This document shows, piece by piece, positions 43,938 through 52,081 of a DNA stretch of 64,000 nucleotides. The translations under genes were made by a program, and so were the position numbers. The stretch comes from an uncultured Arsenicibacter sp. (GTDB lineage: Bacteria > Bacteroidota > Bacteroidia > Cytophagales > Spirosomataceae). Each line of letters opens with the position of its first letter. Within the stretch, counting starts at the first letter, position 1. The notes below the pieces were generated by a model. It made no database searches. It was not told where the DNA came from and was given only the letters and a program-made list of their open reading frames with translations. The stretch covers positions 1 to 64,000 of the forward strand of contig NZ_CAMFHL010000003.1 in the NCBI RefSeq assembly GCF_945952095.1, given 5' to 3'.

Positions 43938-45242
43938 ATGAAAAAATACATTCTCATCCTCTCGCTGCTGGCGCTGACACTGACGCAGAACTCCTGTACG
44001 CAGGAATACCTGAACCCCAGCACCGCCAGTCAGCCGCAGGTAGTCAGCTCGACCGACGGGTTAATTACGCTGTGTAACGGCTTGCAATACCGGTTCACTA
44101 CGGGTGGCGCTGCCAGTGTGCTGTATACCAGCATGGCCATCGGCGGGTTGTCGACCAAAGAGCTGACCGTACTGAACGTGGGGAACCTCGACGAGTTTAA
44201 CCTCAGCGTGGGTGCCGGTTCGGTGTCGCGCGGTAATGGTACGGTAACCAACATCTGGACCCGTTGCCAGCTGGTGCGGGCCAATGCCGATCTGGTGCTG
44301 GCCAACGCCGGTAATGCGGCCGATGCGGGCACAAAGGCCGGTATTGTGGCGTACGCGTCGGTTTTCCGGGCGCTGGCACTGGGCACACTGGCCCAGTTCT
44401 TTGAGCAGGCTCCGATCACTACCGCCGAAAACGCACCGTTTGTTGACCGGGCTACGATCCTGAAAGAAGCCATTGCGACGCTGGAAAGTGCGGCCACGCA
44501 GCTTAACGGGGCAACGGTAACGACAACGTTCACGGATAAGATTGTGCCGGGCATTGATCTGGCTAATACAATTCAGGCCCTGATTGCCCGGTACAGCCTG
44601 TTTGCCGGTGACTACGACAAGGCTTTGGCCGCTGCCGGTAAGGTTGATCTGACGAAGAAGTCGGTGTTTAACTTTGATGACAATACACGGAATCCGGTAT
44701 TTGAAGCGGCGTTCGGCAACAAAAACGTGTTTGAGCCTACGAACGCGACCCTGGGCCTGACCGGTGATTTAGCGCCGAATGCGGCTGATAAGCGTTTGTC
44801 ATTCCTGGTTCGTTCCAATCCGACGGCCACGCAAAACCTCGGTACGGGATTCTATACCGCCAACAATGCGGCGGTGCCGGTTTATACGCCGGGCGAAATG
44901 CTCCTGATCAGAGCCGAAGCCTATGCGCGCAAGAGTGATCTGACCAATGCCGTAACGGAGTTGAACAAGGTACTGACGAAAACGGCTGCACAGGATATTT
45001 ACGGAATTGGTGCTGCCCTGCCAGCCTATGCCGGAGCACAGACGCAGGCGGCCGTGCTGACGGAAATCCTGCGCAACCGGAACATTGAGCTGGCCTTCAC
45101 TGGCTTACGGCTGGAAGACAGCCGCCGGTTTGGTCGTCCGGGTCCGGGCGCTGCCGGTTCAGAACGTAACCGGAACTTCATGCCGTATCCACGGACAGAA
45201 GCGGATAACAACACGAATACACCGAAAACCGATCCGCAATAA
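43938..45242 (+). CDS. SusD/RagB-family nutrient-binding lipoprotein
   Basis: A 434-aa surface lipoprotein that binds substrate for SusC. It has a lipoprotein signal (YILILSLLALTLTQNSC) and the SusD N-terminal start CTQEYLNPSTASQPQ. The C-terminal RNIELAFTGLRLEDSRRF is the usual RagB/SusD motif. It is shorter than most SusD proteins (about 500 aa). It starts two bases after the SusC stop. A terminator follows. Confidence 0.9.
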   Translation: MKKYILILSLLALTLTQNSCTQEYLNPSTASQPQVVSSTDGLITLCNGLQYRFTTGGAASVLYTSMAIGGLSTKELTVLNVGNLDEFNLSVGAGSVSRGNGTVTNIWTRCQLVRANADLVLANAGNAADAGTKAGIVAYASVFRALALGTLAQFFEQAPITTAENAPFVDRATILKEAIATLESAATQLNGATVTTTFTDKIVPGIDLANTIQALIARYSLFAGDYDKALAAAGKVDLTKKSVFNFDDNTRNPVFEAAFGNKNVFEPTNATLGLTGDLAPNAADKRLSFLVRSNPTATQNLGTGFYTANNAAVPVYTPGEMLLIRAEAYARKSDLTNAVTELNKVLTKTAAQDIYGIGAALPAYAGAQTQAAVLTEILRNRNIELAFTGLRLEDSRRFGRPGPGAAGSERNRNFMPYPRTEADNNTNTPKTDPQ

Positions 45243-45288
45243 AATCCGGATCAATCATTCCATATTCCGATATTCCGATATCCCGTAC

Positions 45289-45317
45289 GGGCGACCCCAC
45301 GTGGTCGCCCTTTTTTT
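45289..45317 (+). terminator. Terminator of the SusC/SusD operon
   Basis: An 8-bp stem GGGCGACC/GGTCGCCC (45289-45296 with 45303-45310), then seven T. Just upstream is a tandem TTCCGATA repeat (about 45264-45281). Confidence 0.9.
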
Positions 45318-45375
45318 GCTATTTAGGCCGTGATCGCCCTTTTTTATAGTTCTGGTGTGGGTTAATGGATTGCCC

Positions 45376-45819
45376 TTAATTCTTCACCACCAGTACCACC
45401 CCGAGAATAATCAGCAGGATACCCAGCATCCGCCAGCCATTGACCGCATGTTCGCGGAAGCCTACCCAGCCATAATGTTCAAGCACGACCGCCGCCAGTA
45501 ACTGGCCCGCCACGCTGAGACTGAGCAGGTTGGTCGGCCCGATTTTCGGCACCGAAATAATCACCGAGCAGACGTAGAAGACGCCCAGCAGCCCACCTGT
45601 CCATTTCCACCAGCTGACCTGCCGGAGCACCTCCAGCGAAGGCAACGGGCTGCCAATTGTGAATTGCAGCAGCAGCAGCGACAGAAAACCACCCCCGAAT
45701 GAGCCGACGGCGGCCAGCAGCGGATTTTGCAGGGCAAGCCGGAGCTGCGAGTTTACCCCCGACTGTGTGCTGTTGGCGATACCGGTCAGAAAGGCAAGAA
45801 TGTAGTAGATGAATGACAT
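45376..45819 (-). CDS. DMT/DUF606 (YdcZ-like) membrane protein
   Basis: A 147-aa inner-membrane protein with about five predicted helices. It begins IYYILAFLTGIANSTQSGVNSQLR and contains PLLAAVGSFGGGFLSLLLL and GPTNLLSLSVAGQLLAAVVL, typical of the DUF606 half-length drug/metabolite transporters. The substrate is unknown. A -7 element (TACTTTTG, 45838-45845 on the minus strand) 19 bp before the start implies a very short leader. Confidence 0.85.
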   Translation of the reverse strand: MSFIYYILAFLTGIANSTQSGVNSQLRLALQNPLLAAVGSFGGGFLSLLLLQFTIGSPLPSLEVLRQVSWWKWTGGLLGVFYVCSVIISVPKIGPTNLLSLSVAGQLLAAVVLEHYGWVGFREHAVNGWRMLGILLIILGVVLVVKN

Positions 45820-45837
45820 AGTACCGGCAAAAGTAGA

Positions 45838-45845
45838 GGAATCCG
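45838..45845 (-). promoter_or_regulatory. -7 element of the DUF606 gene
   Basis: TACTTTTG on the minus strand, about 18 nt before ATG 45819. No good -33 was seen. Confidence 0.4.
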
Positions 45846-45914
45846 TTTGGTTGATTAACTTGCCGCATGTTTCTTTCCCGAATAATTCAAAAATATACCC
45901 TTAATACGCAATTT

Positions 45915-47441
45915 ATGGCCCGGAACCTGTGGTTTTGGGGAGGCCTGCTGGTAGCCGGTACTGTGCTGACCAATTGCCGCAACAAAACCGACGCCAGCGA
46001 TATGAGCGGTGAAGAACTGGCAAAGCTGCACTGCGGCAGCTGCCATGCTTTTCCGGAACCGAAACTGCTGCCTAAAGCGATCTGGGAAAAGGGCGTTTTG
46101 CCGAAAATGGCGCTCCGCCTCGGTTTTCTGACCGATACACTGTCGGTTATGAACTACAATGCGCAGATGGAGGAACAGCAGGCAGGGGCGCAGCTTGGGG
46201 CTTACCCGATAGAACCGGTACTGGCGCAGGCCGATTGGCTGAAAATAATTGACTATTACACGACAAACGCACCGGCAACGCCGGTCCCGCAAGCCAAAAA
46301 AGCGGCCATTCAACCGGAAATGCCCTTGTTTGCGGTTCGTGAGCCTTCGCCCCGCATTGTACCGCTGACGACATTGGTGCGGTATGATGCCGTCCATCGG
46401 CAGATTATCGTCGGCGACCGCATGAATTATGCGCAGTTTGTCAGTCCGGCGCTGGCCGTAACGGATTCGGTCCGGCTCAGTAGTACCCCCGCCGATGTGC
46501 TGGTCAACAACGCAAAAGGCTACGACTGGCTGCTGATGGGGCATATGGACCCGGATAATCAGGCAATCGGAAAAATTGCGGCCACACCCGCCCGCGCCGG
46601 ACAGCCCGAGACGCAGGTGATACCGCAGTTACGCCGGCCGGTGCAGATGGTCTCGCAGGATTTTGATAAGGACGGCCAACCCGATTACATTGTTTGTCAG
46701 TTTGGGCACTTAGCCGGTAAACTCAGTGCGTACATGAAAACGGCGACGGGCTACCGGGAGGAGGTCATCGACCCGGTGCCGGGTGCGCGCCAGACCATTA
46801 TCCGCGATATTGATAAGGACGGGTGGCCGGACGTAATTGCCTTGCTGGCGCAGGGCGATGAGCAGGTTGCGTGGTATAAAAACTACAAAGGCAAATTTAT
46901 CAAACAAACGCTGGTACGGTTTCCGCCGGTTTATGGGTCGTCGTCCATCGAGCTGGCCGACATCGACCGTGACGGCGATGAAGACCTGATCTACACCAAC
47001 GGCGATAACGCCGATTATTCGTATTCGCTGAAAGCCTACCACGGCGTCCGGATTTACCTGAACGATGGTAAATTCAGCTTTACGGAGTCATGGTTTTATC
47101 CGTTGCACGGCGCAACGCAGGTCGTGGCCCGCGATTTTGACCAGGACGGCGATATGGATCTGGCGGCCATTGCGTTTTTCCCCGACTACGACGGGCAGAA
47201 TCCGGAGAGTTTCGTTTATTTCGAGAATAACGGGAGACAGGTGTTTACCCCCCGCACGTTTCCACAGGCCAATCAGGGGCGGTGGCTCGTCATGGAAGCC
47301 GCTGATTATGATCAGGATGGCGACGATGACCTGCTGCTGGGTAGTTTCCATTTTTCCGTCACCAAAACGCCGGAACGCTACAAAATGCAGTGGCGGCAGC
47401 AGTCAAACGGGTTGGTCGTGCTGGAGAATAAACGGAAGTGA
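45915..47441 (+). CDS. FG-GAP/VCBS-repeat lipoprotein with a haem-type CxxCH
   Basis: A 508-aa lipoprotein from ATG 45915 (LLVAGTVLTNC, lipobox cysteine 21). A CGSCH haem-binding motif lies at residues 40-44 (LHCGSCHAFPEP), preceding a cytochrome-c-like stretch. The rest consists of FG-GAP repeats with DFDKDGQPDYI, DIDKDGWPDVI, DIDRDGDEDLI, DFDQDGDMDLA and DYDQDGDDDLL, probably a calcium-binding propeller. The combination suggests an outer-surface or periplasmic electron-transfer or binding protein. The longer in-frame start is not used because it has no signal peptide. Confidence 0.8.
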   Translation: MARNLWFWGGLLVAGTVLTNCRNKTDASDMSGEELAKLHCGSCHAFPEPKLLPKAIWEKGVLPKMALRLGFLTDTLSVMNYNAQMEEQQAGAQLGAYPIEPVLAQADWLKIIDYYTTNAPATPVPQAKKAAIQPEMPLFAVREPSPRIVPLTTLVRYDAVHRQIIVGDRMNYAQFVSPALAVTDSVRLSSTPADVLVNNAKGYDWLLMGHMDPDNQAIGKIAATPARAGQPETQVIPQLRRPVQMVSQDFDKDGQPDYIVCQFGHLAGKLSAYMKTATGYREEVIDPVPGARQTIIRDIDKDGWPDVIALLAQGDEQVAWYKNYKGKFIKQTLVRFPPVYGSSSIELADIDRDGDEDLIYTNGDNADYSYSLKAYHGVRIYLNDGKFSFTESWFYPLHGATQVVARDFDQDGDMDLAAIAFFPDYDGQNPESFVYFENNGRQVFTPRTFPQANQGRWLVMEAADYDQDGDDDLLLGSFHFSVTKTPERYKMQWRQQSNGLVVLENKRK

Positions 47442-47445
47442 TTTG

Positions 47446-47520
47446 TAACTCCCCGAAAGTTTCAAACTTTCGGGGAGTTAATTGTGCACCTTCCAGGAAG
47501 TTATAAACTTCTTGGAAGGT
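47446..47520. repeat. Two adjacent hairpins between convergent genes
   Basis: The first is a 17-bp perfect inverted repeat separated by one base (47446-47462 with 47464-47480). The second has 15-bp arms with one mismatch (47488-47502 with 47506-47520) and the core CCAGGAAGTT. Neither has a T-run. The second core recurs in the hairpin at 62171-62225. They probably act as a bidirectional terminator. Confidence 0.8.
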
Positions 47521-47527
47521 AGTCGCT

Positions 47528-48193
47528 TTAAATTAAATGATTCGGATCAACGAGCCAGTGTTTAATGGCGAAAAGAACCAGACCGGCCGTGTTTTTAGCC
47601 CCGGTTTTTTCAAGGAGGTTATTGCGGTGGCCTTCAACGGTGCGGGTGCTCAGGCATAAGGTATCGGCGATTTCCTGTGCAGTCAGCTGCTTGCAGATCA
47701 ACTGAAGCACTTCTTTTTCACGCACGGTCAGCAGTGACGGAATATCGTCGGTGAGCAGCAGGCGGGTCTTTTTATTAATCCGGCTGCGCATGGCATTCAG
47801 AAAAGCCTGATTAAAGTAAAAATCCTGCTCCATGACCGTCCGGATAGCCTGTTCAACTTCCTTAGGCTCCACATTTTTGAACAGATAGCCATTTACGCCC
47901 AAATCAATCAGGTGCGACACAAAGCGGTCTTCACCGTATACCGACAGAATAATGATCCGCAGCCCTGGGTGATGCTGGTGAATGAGTTTGGTCGTTTCTA
48001 CGCCGTTCAGGACCGGCATCGACAGGTCGAGCAGTACGACATCGGGTTTGGGGTCGGCAATGGCCAGGGCATCGAGGAGCACCTGCCCGTTGTCGGCTTC
48101 AAGAACGACTTCGATATCGGGAAACTGATTAATAATGGAGACCATTCCGCGCCGGAACAGCAACTGATCATCGGCAATGGCAATTCGGATCAT
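47528..48193 (-). CDS. NarL/LuxR-type response regulator
   Basis: A 221-aa regulator. The receiver domain has the acidic pair DD at 8-9, phospho-acceptor Asp56 in VVLLDLSMP and Lys in GYLFKNV. The C-terminal LuxR-type HTH is LLTVREKEVLQLICKQLTAQ with STRTVEGHRNNLLEKTGAKN. It is last in an operon with a histidine kinase and a membrane protein. The start is ATG 48193, ten bases after the kinase stop; the longer frame overlaps the kinase. Confidence 0.95.
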   Translation of the reverse strand: MIRIAIADDQLLFRRGMVSIINQFPDIEVVLEADNGQVLLDALAIADPKPDVVLLDLSMPVLNGVETTKLIHQHHPGLRIIILSVYGEDRFVSHLIDLGVNGYLFKNVEPKEVEQAIRTVMEQDFYFNQAFLNAMRSRINKKTRLLLTDDIPSLLTVREKEVLQLICKQLTAQEIADTLCLSTRTVEGHRNNLLEKTGAKNTAGLVLFAIKHWLVDPNHLI

Positions 48194-48203
48194 AACGCAA
48201 AAA

Positions 48204-48998
48204 CTAAAGATAACTGGATTTCGGGATGGCAATTGACACGCGCAGACCTGCCGCCGGAGCCGTCTGAAACAGTACCTGGCTGCCCAGCATCTGCGCCCGC
48301 GTTTCAATATTTTTCAGGCCGAGGCTTTTTTTCTGATACGCCTCCGTAAAGTTAAACCCTTGTCCGTTATCGGTATACACAAACAGATAGTCATCGCCTT
48401 CTTCGGCGAGCCGGATACTGATTTGGGTCGCTCCGGCATACTTGACGGCATTGTTCAGGAGTTCCTGCACGATGCGGTAGAGCAGCAGGTTGAGGTTAGG
48501 CCGTGCCTGTGGCAGGTCAATGACGTCGCAGGTGATGTCGGCATCGGTCAGGTTAGCGGCATCTTCGCAAAGCCCTTCGAGGCTATACGCCAGTCCTAAT
48601 TCTTCGAGGCCGTGGGGTAACAGGTCATTTGAAATGGTGCGGACACTTTGAATGGTGTTGTCGATCAGCTGCTTACAACGCTCGGCAAGTAGTTCTGTCT
48701 GACCTTGCTGACTGATCATCTGCCCCACCAGCAACCGCATGGCCGACAGGGCAGCCCCGATATCGTCGTGGAGGTCGCGGGCTACCCGTTTGCGCTCGGT
48801 TTCGATGCCCTCAAACGTATGGTAGATGAGCTCCTGCTGGTGTTTTACTTCCATCTGCTTGACCAACAAGGTTTGTTTATAAATACGTTTCTGGTATAAA
48901 ACAGTAAAAGCCACTACGCCAGCTACCAGAATGAGCATGGCCAGGGCTCCGCCGAAAATCAGTGCAAATAAATCTAATGACGTTGAGGTGCTTGCCAT
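48204..48998 (-). CDS. HisKA_3-type sensor histidine kinase
   Basis: A 264-aa NarX/LiaS-like kinase. One N-terminal membrane span (FALIFGGALAMLILVAGVVAF) is followed by a short coiled coil, the phospho-acceptor His77 in RVARDLHDDIGAALS, the N-box VQELLNNAVKYA and the glycine box YTDNGQGFN. It has no visible periplasmic sensor domain, so the signal may come through the membrane or from the preceding membrane protein. ATG 48998 is used; the start overlaps the previous gene by 25 bp. Confidence 0.93.
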   Translation of the reverse strand: MASTSTSLDLFALIFGGALAMLILVAGVVAFTVLYQKRIYKQTLLVKQMEVKHQQELIYHTFEGIETERKRVARDLHDDIGAALSAMRLLVGQMISQQGQTELLAERCKQLIDNTIQSVRTISNDLLPHGLEELGLAYSLEGLCEDAANLTDADITCDVIDLPQARPNLNLLLYRIVQELLNNAVKYAGATQISIRLAEEGDDYLFVYTDNGQGFNFTEAYQKKSLGLKNIETRAQMLGSQVLFQTAPAAGLRVSIAIPKSSYL

Positions 48999-49621
48999 AT
49001 GCCGACGGCTATTAACACGTGGTTGAGCGATACCAGGGTGGCATGCATTCCCCACGAGATAAAATTTAACCTTTCACTTTCCTGAAGCAGGAGGTTGCTC
49101 AGGATAAACAGGAAAAGCGTACCGGCAAAGTAAAACAGATAACCTGTATTTATCCAGAAAACCGGATTACGAAATAAATTCCGCGTATCCAGATCAACGA
49201 GAATCTTGTAGTAACACATCAGGGCCAGAATCATCACAAAAAGTCCTTCCAGGGCACGGGCATAGCCGTTGAATGTATCAGGCGGCTGTAGCCAGATGCT
49301 GTTGGCCACCGATGCCAGCGTGAAGAAAAGCATCATGCACGGCACCAGCCGGGAAGGGTAAAATGTGCCGAAAAAAGCCCGGTAAAACAAGGCTAATGCA
49401 CTGAATTCGAAAATGGTATAAATATGTAAGACAAACAGATTCGGGATGTGCATCCGGCTCAGGATATGTCCCGTTACTTCGGCAATGGCTGAAACGGACA
49501 GGGGCAGAAAAATAAACCGTAGATAGCCGGTCAGGCTTTTCCGCCGGATCAGCGCAGAGCTGACGGACAGGACAATAAACCAACCGGCATAATCGAACAT
49601 CCAGAGAAAAAAAGATTCCAT
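48974..49621 (-). CDS. Membrane protein encoded upstream of the two-component pair
   Basis: A 215-aa protein with about six to seven predicted spans and no soluble domain (FFLWMFDYAGWFIVLSVSSA, FLPLSVSAIAEVTGHIL, LMCYYKILVDLDTRN). I do not recognise a named family, but similar membrane proteins occur next to HisKA_3 kinases in Bacteroidota. It overlaps the kinase gene by 25 bp, which supports coupled translation and a role as signal sensor or partner for the kinase (inference). Confidence 0.75.
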   Translation of the reverse strand: MESFFLWMFDYAGWFIVLSVSSALIRRKSLTGYLRFIFLPLSVSAIAEVTGHILSRMHIPNLFVLHIYTIFEFSALALFYRAFFGTFYPSRLVPCMMLFFTLASVANSIWLQPPDTFNGYARALEGLFVMILALMCYYKILVDLDTRNLFRNPVFWINTGYLFYFAGTLFLFILSNLLLQESERLNFISWGMHATLVSLNHVLIAVGIWQAPQRH

Positions 49622-49626
49622 GCAGG

Positions 49627-49757
49627 TGAATGAATAATGGAGAATGTAAAATGAATAATGATTAAGGGCCGGTTACTAAACCAGACTGTATAGGATTGAT
49701 TGACGGAGTAGTGTGACGTTCATTATCCATTATTCATTACCCACTATTCATTCATTT
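49627..49757. repeat. Intergenic inverted repeat of AATGAATAATG family, copy B
   Basis: The left arm 49629-49646 matches the inverse of 49721-49738 at 17 of 18 positions; outer words extend to 49757. The segment 49637-49660 matches copy A (37865-37888) at 22 of 24. It lies between the membrane-protein/kinase operon and the 49.8-kb gene. Confidence 0.8.
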
Positions 49758-49758
49758 T

Positions 49759-50259
49759 TTAGCAAAAGCTTTCGTCCTCGCTGTCGCGGGTGATGAATAA
49801 ATCACTTTCATCGTCGCAGCGGGGCGGGCAAGGACGGGTAAAGTCAAACACCTGATAATCGTAGGTTTCGGCCGGATCATCGACGTTACCGGCCGGGTTG
49901 GCTACTTTCATTTCGCCGATGAGATCAATGATCGTATCCGGATCTTCGCCTTCATTGACCGGCATGACATCTTTCCGGGTCGCGGCGCTGACCAGCAGCA
50001 GGCATGGACGCAGGTGTTCGATGCCGGTAGCTTCGTTTTTTTCGTTTTTCCGCCCGACATACATCCGAACGTATTCGGTATCGACCTGATTCAGGAGTTC
50101 GACGAAGTCGGCCTTGCGGACAACAAACGCCCGCATTTCGCGCGGGTCAAGATGGTCACCATCCGCGTTGGCATTGATCCAGTTGCCGATCCATTCCTGG
50201 GCAAGCGGTACCGGCACCGACATCGGTACCCATTCGTCATTTTGTTTTTGTTCAGACAT
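49759..50259 (-). CDS. Unknown 166-aa acidic protein
   Basis: I do not recognise this 166-aa protein. It has no signal peptide or membrane span, is acidic, and ends with CPPRCDDESDLFITRDSEDESFC. Features such as EYVRMYVGRKNEKNEATGIEHLRP and CLLLVSAATRKDVMPVNEGE resemble a small cytoplasmic alpha/beta protein. A -7 element (TACTTTTG, 50291-50298 minus) lies 31 bp upstream. It is next to the cluster of unknown and tail-collar genes on the opposite strand. Confidence 0.7.
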   Translation of the reverse strand: MSEQKQNDEWVPMSVPVPLAQEWIGNWINANADGDHLDPREMRAFVVRKADFVELLNQVDTEYVRMYVGRKNEKNEATGIEHLRPCLLLVSAATRKDVMPVNEGEDPDTIIDLIGEMKVANPAGNVDDPAETYDYQVFDFTRPCPPRCDDESDLFITRDSEDESFC

Positions 50260-50290
50260 GGTTTAGAAAAGCATAAACGTGCTATACCGG

Positions 50291-50298
50291 CAAAAGTA
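50291..50298 (-). promoter_or_regulatory. -7 element of the unknown 166-aa gene
   Basis: TACTTTTG on the minus strand, about 32 bp before the start codon at 50259. No clear -33 element was found. Confidence 0.4.
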
Positions 50299-50521
50299 GA
50301 ACGGCAATAGGTTTTTACTACCCGTAAAAATGCCTGTTTTCAGGATACCCGCATAAATACCTGATTTCCTCCGTCATAAACACCTGTTTTTTTAAACGGG
50401 CCTTTTTGCGTACAAGCTGCTGTTACCAATCTGTCACCTTTGTATCGTTCAAACGCGCTTGAAAAACGATTAACAGCTTAAAGTAAACAGTCAATCCTAA
50501 ATCTTTAAAACAAAACGTTTT

Positions 50522-51316
50522 ATGACTACTGAATTTGCAACCACAAGTGGCGCACAAACCATGACGCCAAGCGTAACACTACCGAATGAAATTGGCAGCG
50601 ACTTTATTTCCGGATTTAAAATCTGGGCATCGATTCCGGCCAATGATGATACAGGTATTACGATCGACAACGTACAGGCAGGCGATACCGTCATTATTTA
50701 CGACGCGTCGGGGATAGCATCCTTCGACAAGGTGAATATGGCGCTTGTTAAAGGTATTGTTGGCATCGCGAATGCCGCTGTCGGCACGGCTCTGGTGATT
50801 GCACAGCCCGAAACGGCTCCGTTTGTCGCCACCTGGAATGCCGGCGTAGATGCCATCATGAAGGCTGTTCCGGATGAACTGGGTAACAAACGCCGGGATA
50901 TGTACGGCTGTGACCCTGGTACGGGTGACTATGCTAAGAATGAAGGCGGACTTATTGTTTGTATGCCTGAATCACACGGGCCGATTTATGCAACAGACGA
51001 CTATTATCTGACGGGCGATACCAAAGGCGATGGCCGTCTTTATAAGTACTACAGCAGCGATACAAAGAGTAAAAACGCTTTTTTCCCATGCCCGGTCACC
51101 AACGATTCGTCTAATCCGGACAGCAGCAACAATGGCCGGATGCAGGCGACTGCCACCATCAACGGAGCGGTTCACATTCTGGCGTTTGATGAAGACTACT
51201 CAGACAATGCCGGCTACTACAATGTAGGGCTTGTTGTGGTACGTAAGGCGGCAACTGCGCAGACAACAGAACTGGTGAATCTGCTGGTTGGTGGTGCGCC
51301 GACCGGCGGCATCTGA
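50522..51316 (+). CDS. Unknown 264-aa protein next to a tail-collar gene
   Basis: I do not recognise this protein. It has no signal peptide. The first 70 residues contain FKIWASIPANDDTGITIDNV and GDTVIIYDASG. The middle has a mildly hydrophobic stretch (VKGIVGIANAAVGTALVIA), and the end has TATINGAVHILAFDEDYSDN and YYNVGLVVVRKAATA. Cysteines are few (CDPGTGDY, CMPE, CPVTND). It begins 15 nt after an AATCCTAAATCTTTA element that is also present before the RraA-like gene. It is followed by the tail-collar gene. Confidence 0.65.
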   Translation: MTTEFATTSGAQTMTPSVTLPNEIGSDFISGFKIWASIPANDDTGITIDNVQAGDTVIIYDASGIASFDKVNMALVKGIVGIANAAVGTALVIAQPETAPFVATWNAGVDAIMKAVPDELGNKRRDMYGCDPGTGDYAKNEGGLIVCMPESHGPIYATDDYYLTGDTKGDGRLYKYYSSDTKSKNAFFPCPVTNDSSNPDSSNNGRMQATATINGAVHILAFDEDYSDNAGYYNVGLVVVRKAATAQTTELVNLLVGGAPTGGI

Positions 51317-51335
51317 TCCATTCTGAACTGATGAG

Positions 51336-51357
51336 GGCCGGAAGGATCCTTCCGGCC
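51336..51357. repeat. 22-nt perfect palindrome after the unknown gene
   Basis: GGCCGGAAGGA and its exact inverse (51336-51357), 20 bp after the stop codon. There is no T-run; it is probably a terminator or attenuator. Confidence 0.65.
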
Positions 51358-51416
51358 TGATTTCCGGCTATATCCAATTCCTTACTATTCCTGAACCCTT
51401 TAACTATCAATTTATT

Positions 51417-51959
51417 ATGGAGCCGTTTATCGGTACGGTCTGCCTGTTTGCCTTTAACATTGTACCCAGAGGATGGGCAATTTGTGATGGCCGGCTATTG
51501 TCTATCGCCCAGAATCAGGCATTATATACGCTGATTTTAACTACGTATGGTGGTGATGGCGTAACCACATTTGCGCTGCCTGACCTGAGAGGCCGTGTAC
51601 CCAACGGAAGAGGGCAGGGGCCGGGTCTTTCTGATTACGTAATGGGGGAGGTGGCAGGACAGGAGCAGGTATCCCTGCTTCTGAGCAATATGCCGCAGCA
51701 TAATCACTTCCTCGTTGCATCGGAGGGGCAGGCTACTACCAATGATCCTCAGGGTAGCTTCCTGGCCCGACCAACCGGTGTGCTGGATTCGGGAGAAGGT
51801 ACTGTGACGGTAAAATCGTATGGGTCCCAGGGGATGACCACTATGAATCCGACGGCCATTGGTATGGCTGGCGGGGGGCTTCCGCATAATAACATGCAGC
51901 CGTACCTGACCATGAACTACTGCATTGCCCTGCAGGGAATTTATCCAAGCCAGGGATAA
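51417..51959 (+). CDS. Phage tail-collar domain protein (microcystin-dependent protein-like)
   Basis: A 180-aa protein. The N-terminal domain is the tail-collar domain: EPFIGTVCLFAFNIVPRGWA, ICDGRLLSIAQNQALYTLI, YGGDGVTTFALPDLRGRVP. The C-terminal half is GQEQVSLLLSNMPQHNHFL and ends PYLTMNYCIALQGIYPSQG. This is the usual MdpB-like arrangement. It has no signal peptide. Such proteins occur outside phages in many Bacteroidota. No other phage gene is near, so it is not evidence of a prophage. Confidence 0.88.
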   Translation: MEPFIGTVCLFAFNIVPRGWAICDGRLLSIAQNQALYTLILTTYGGDGVTTFALPDLRGRVPNGRGQGPGLSDYVMGEVAGQEQVSLLLSNMPQHNHFLVASEGQATTNDPQGSFLARPTGVLDSGEGTVTVKSYGSQGMTTMNPTAIGMAGGGLPHNNMQPYLTMNYCIALQGIYPSQG

Positions 51960-52081
51960 CATTTACCACTATACCACCCATGCGCTGACTGACAGCTCCG
52001 GTAAGCGCCGGGGCTGATCAGTTCGTTTCTGTGTGCAGCTCAACTGTATGATAAACAACACTCTTTGACCTGATTTAACCA

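Noticed and set aside
37857..49757. CRISPR array suggested by repeated short words
   Set aside because: The words form inverted pairs at two separate places, without regularly spaced direct repeats and spacers, and no cas genes are present.
51417..51959. Prophage remnant
   Set aside because: A single tail-collar gene with no integrase, capsid, terminase or lysis genes near. Such genes occur in many non-phage Bacteroidota loci.
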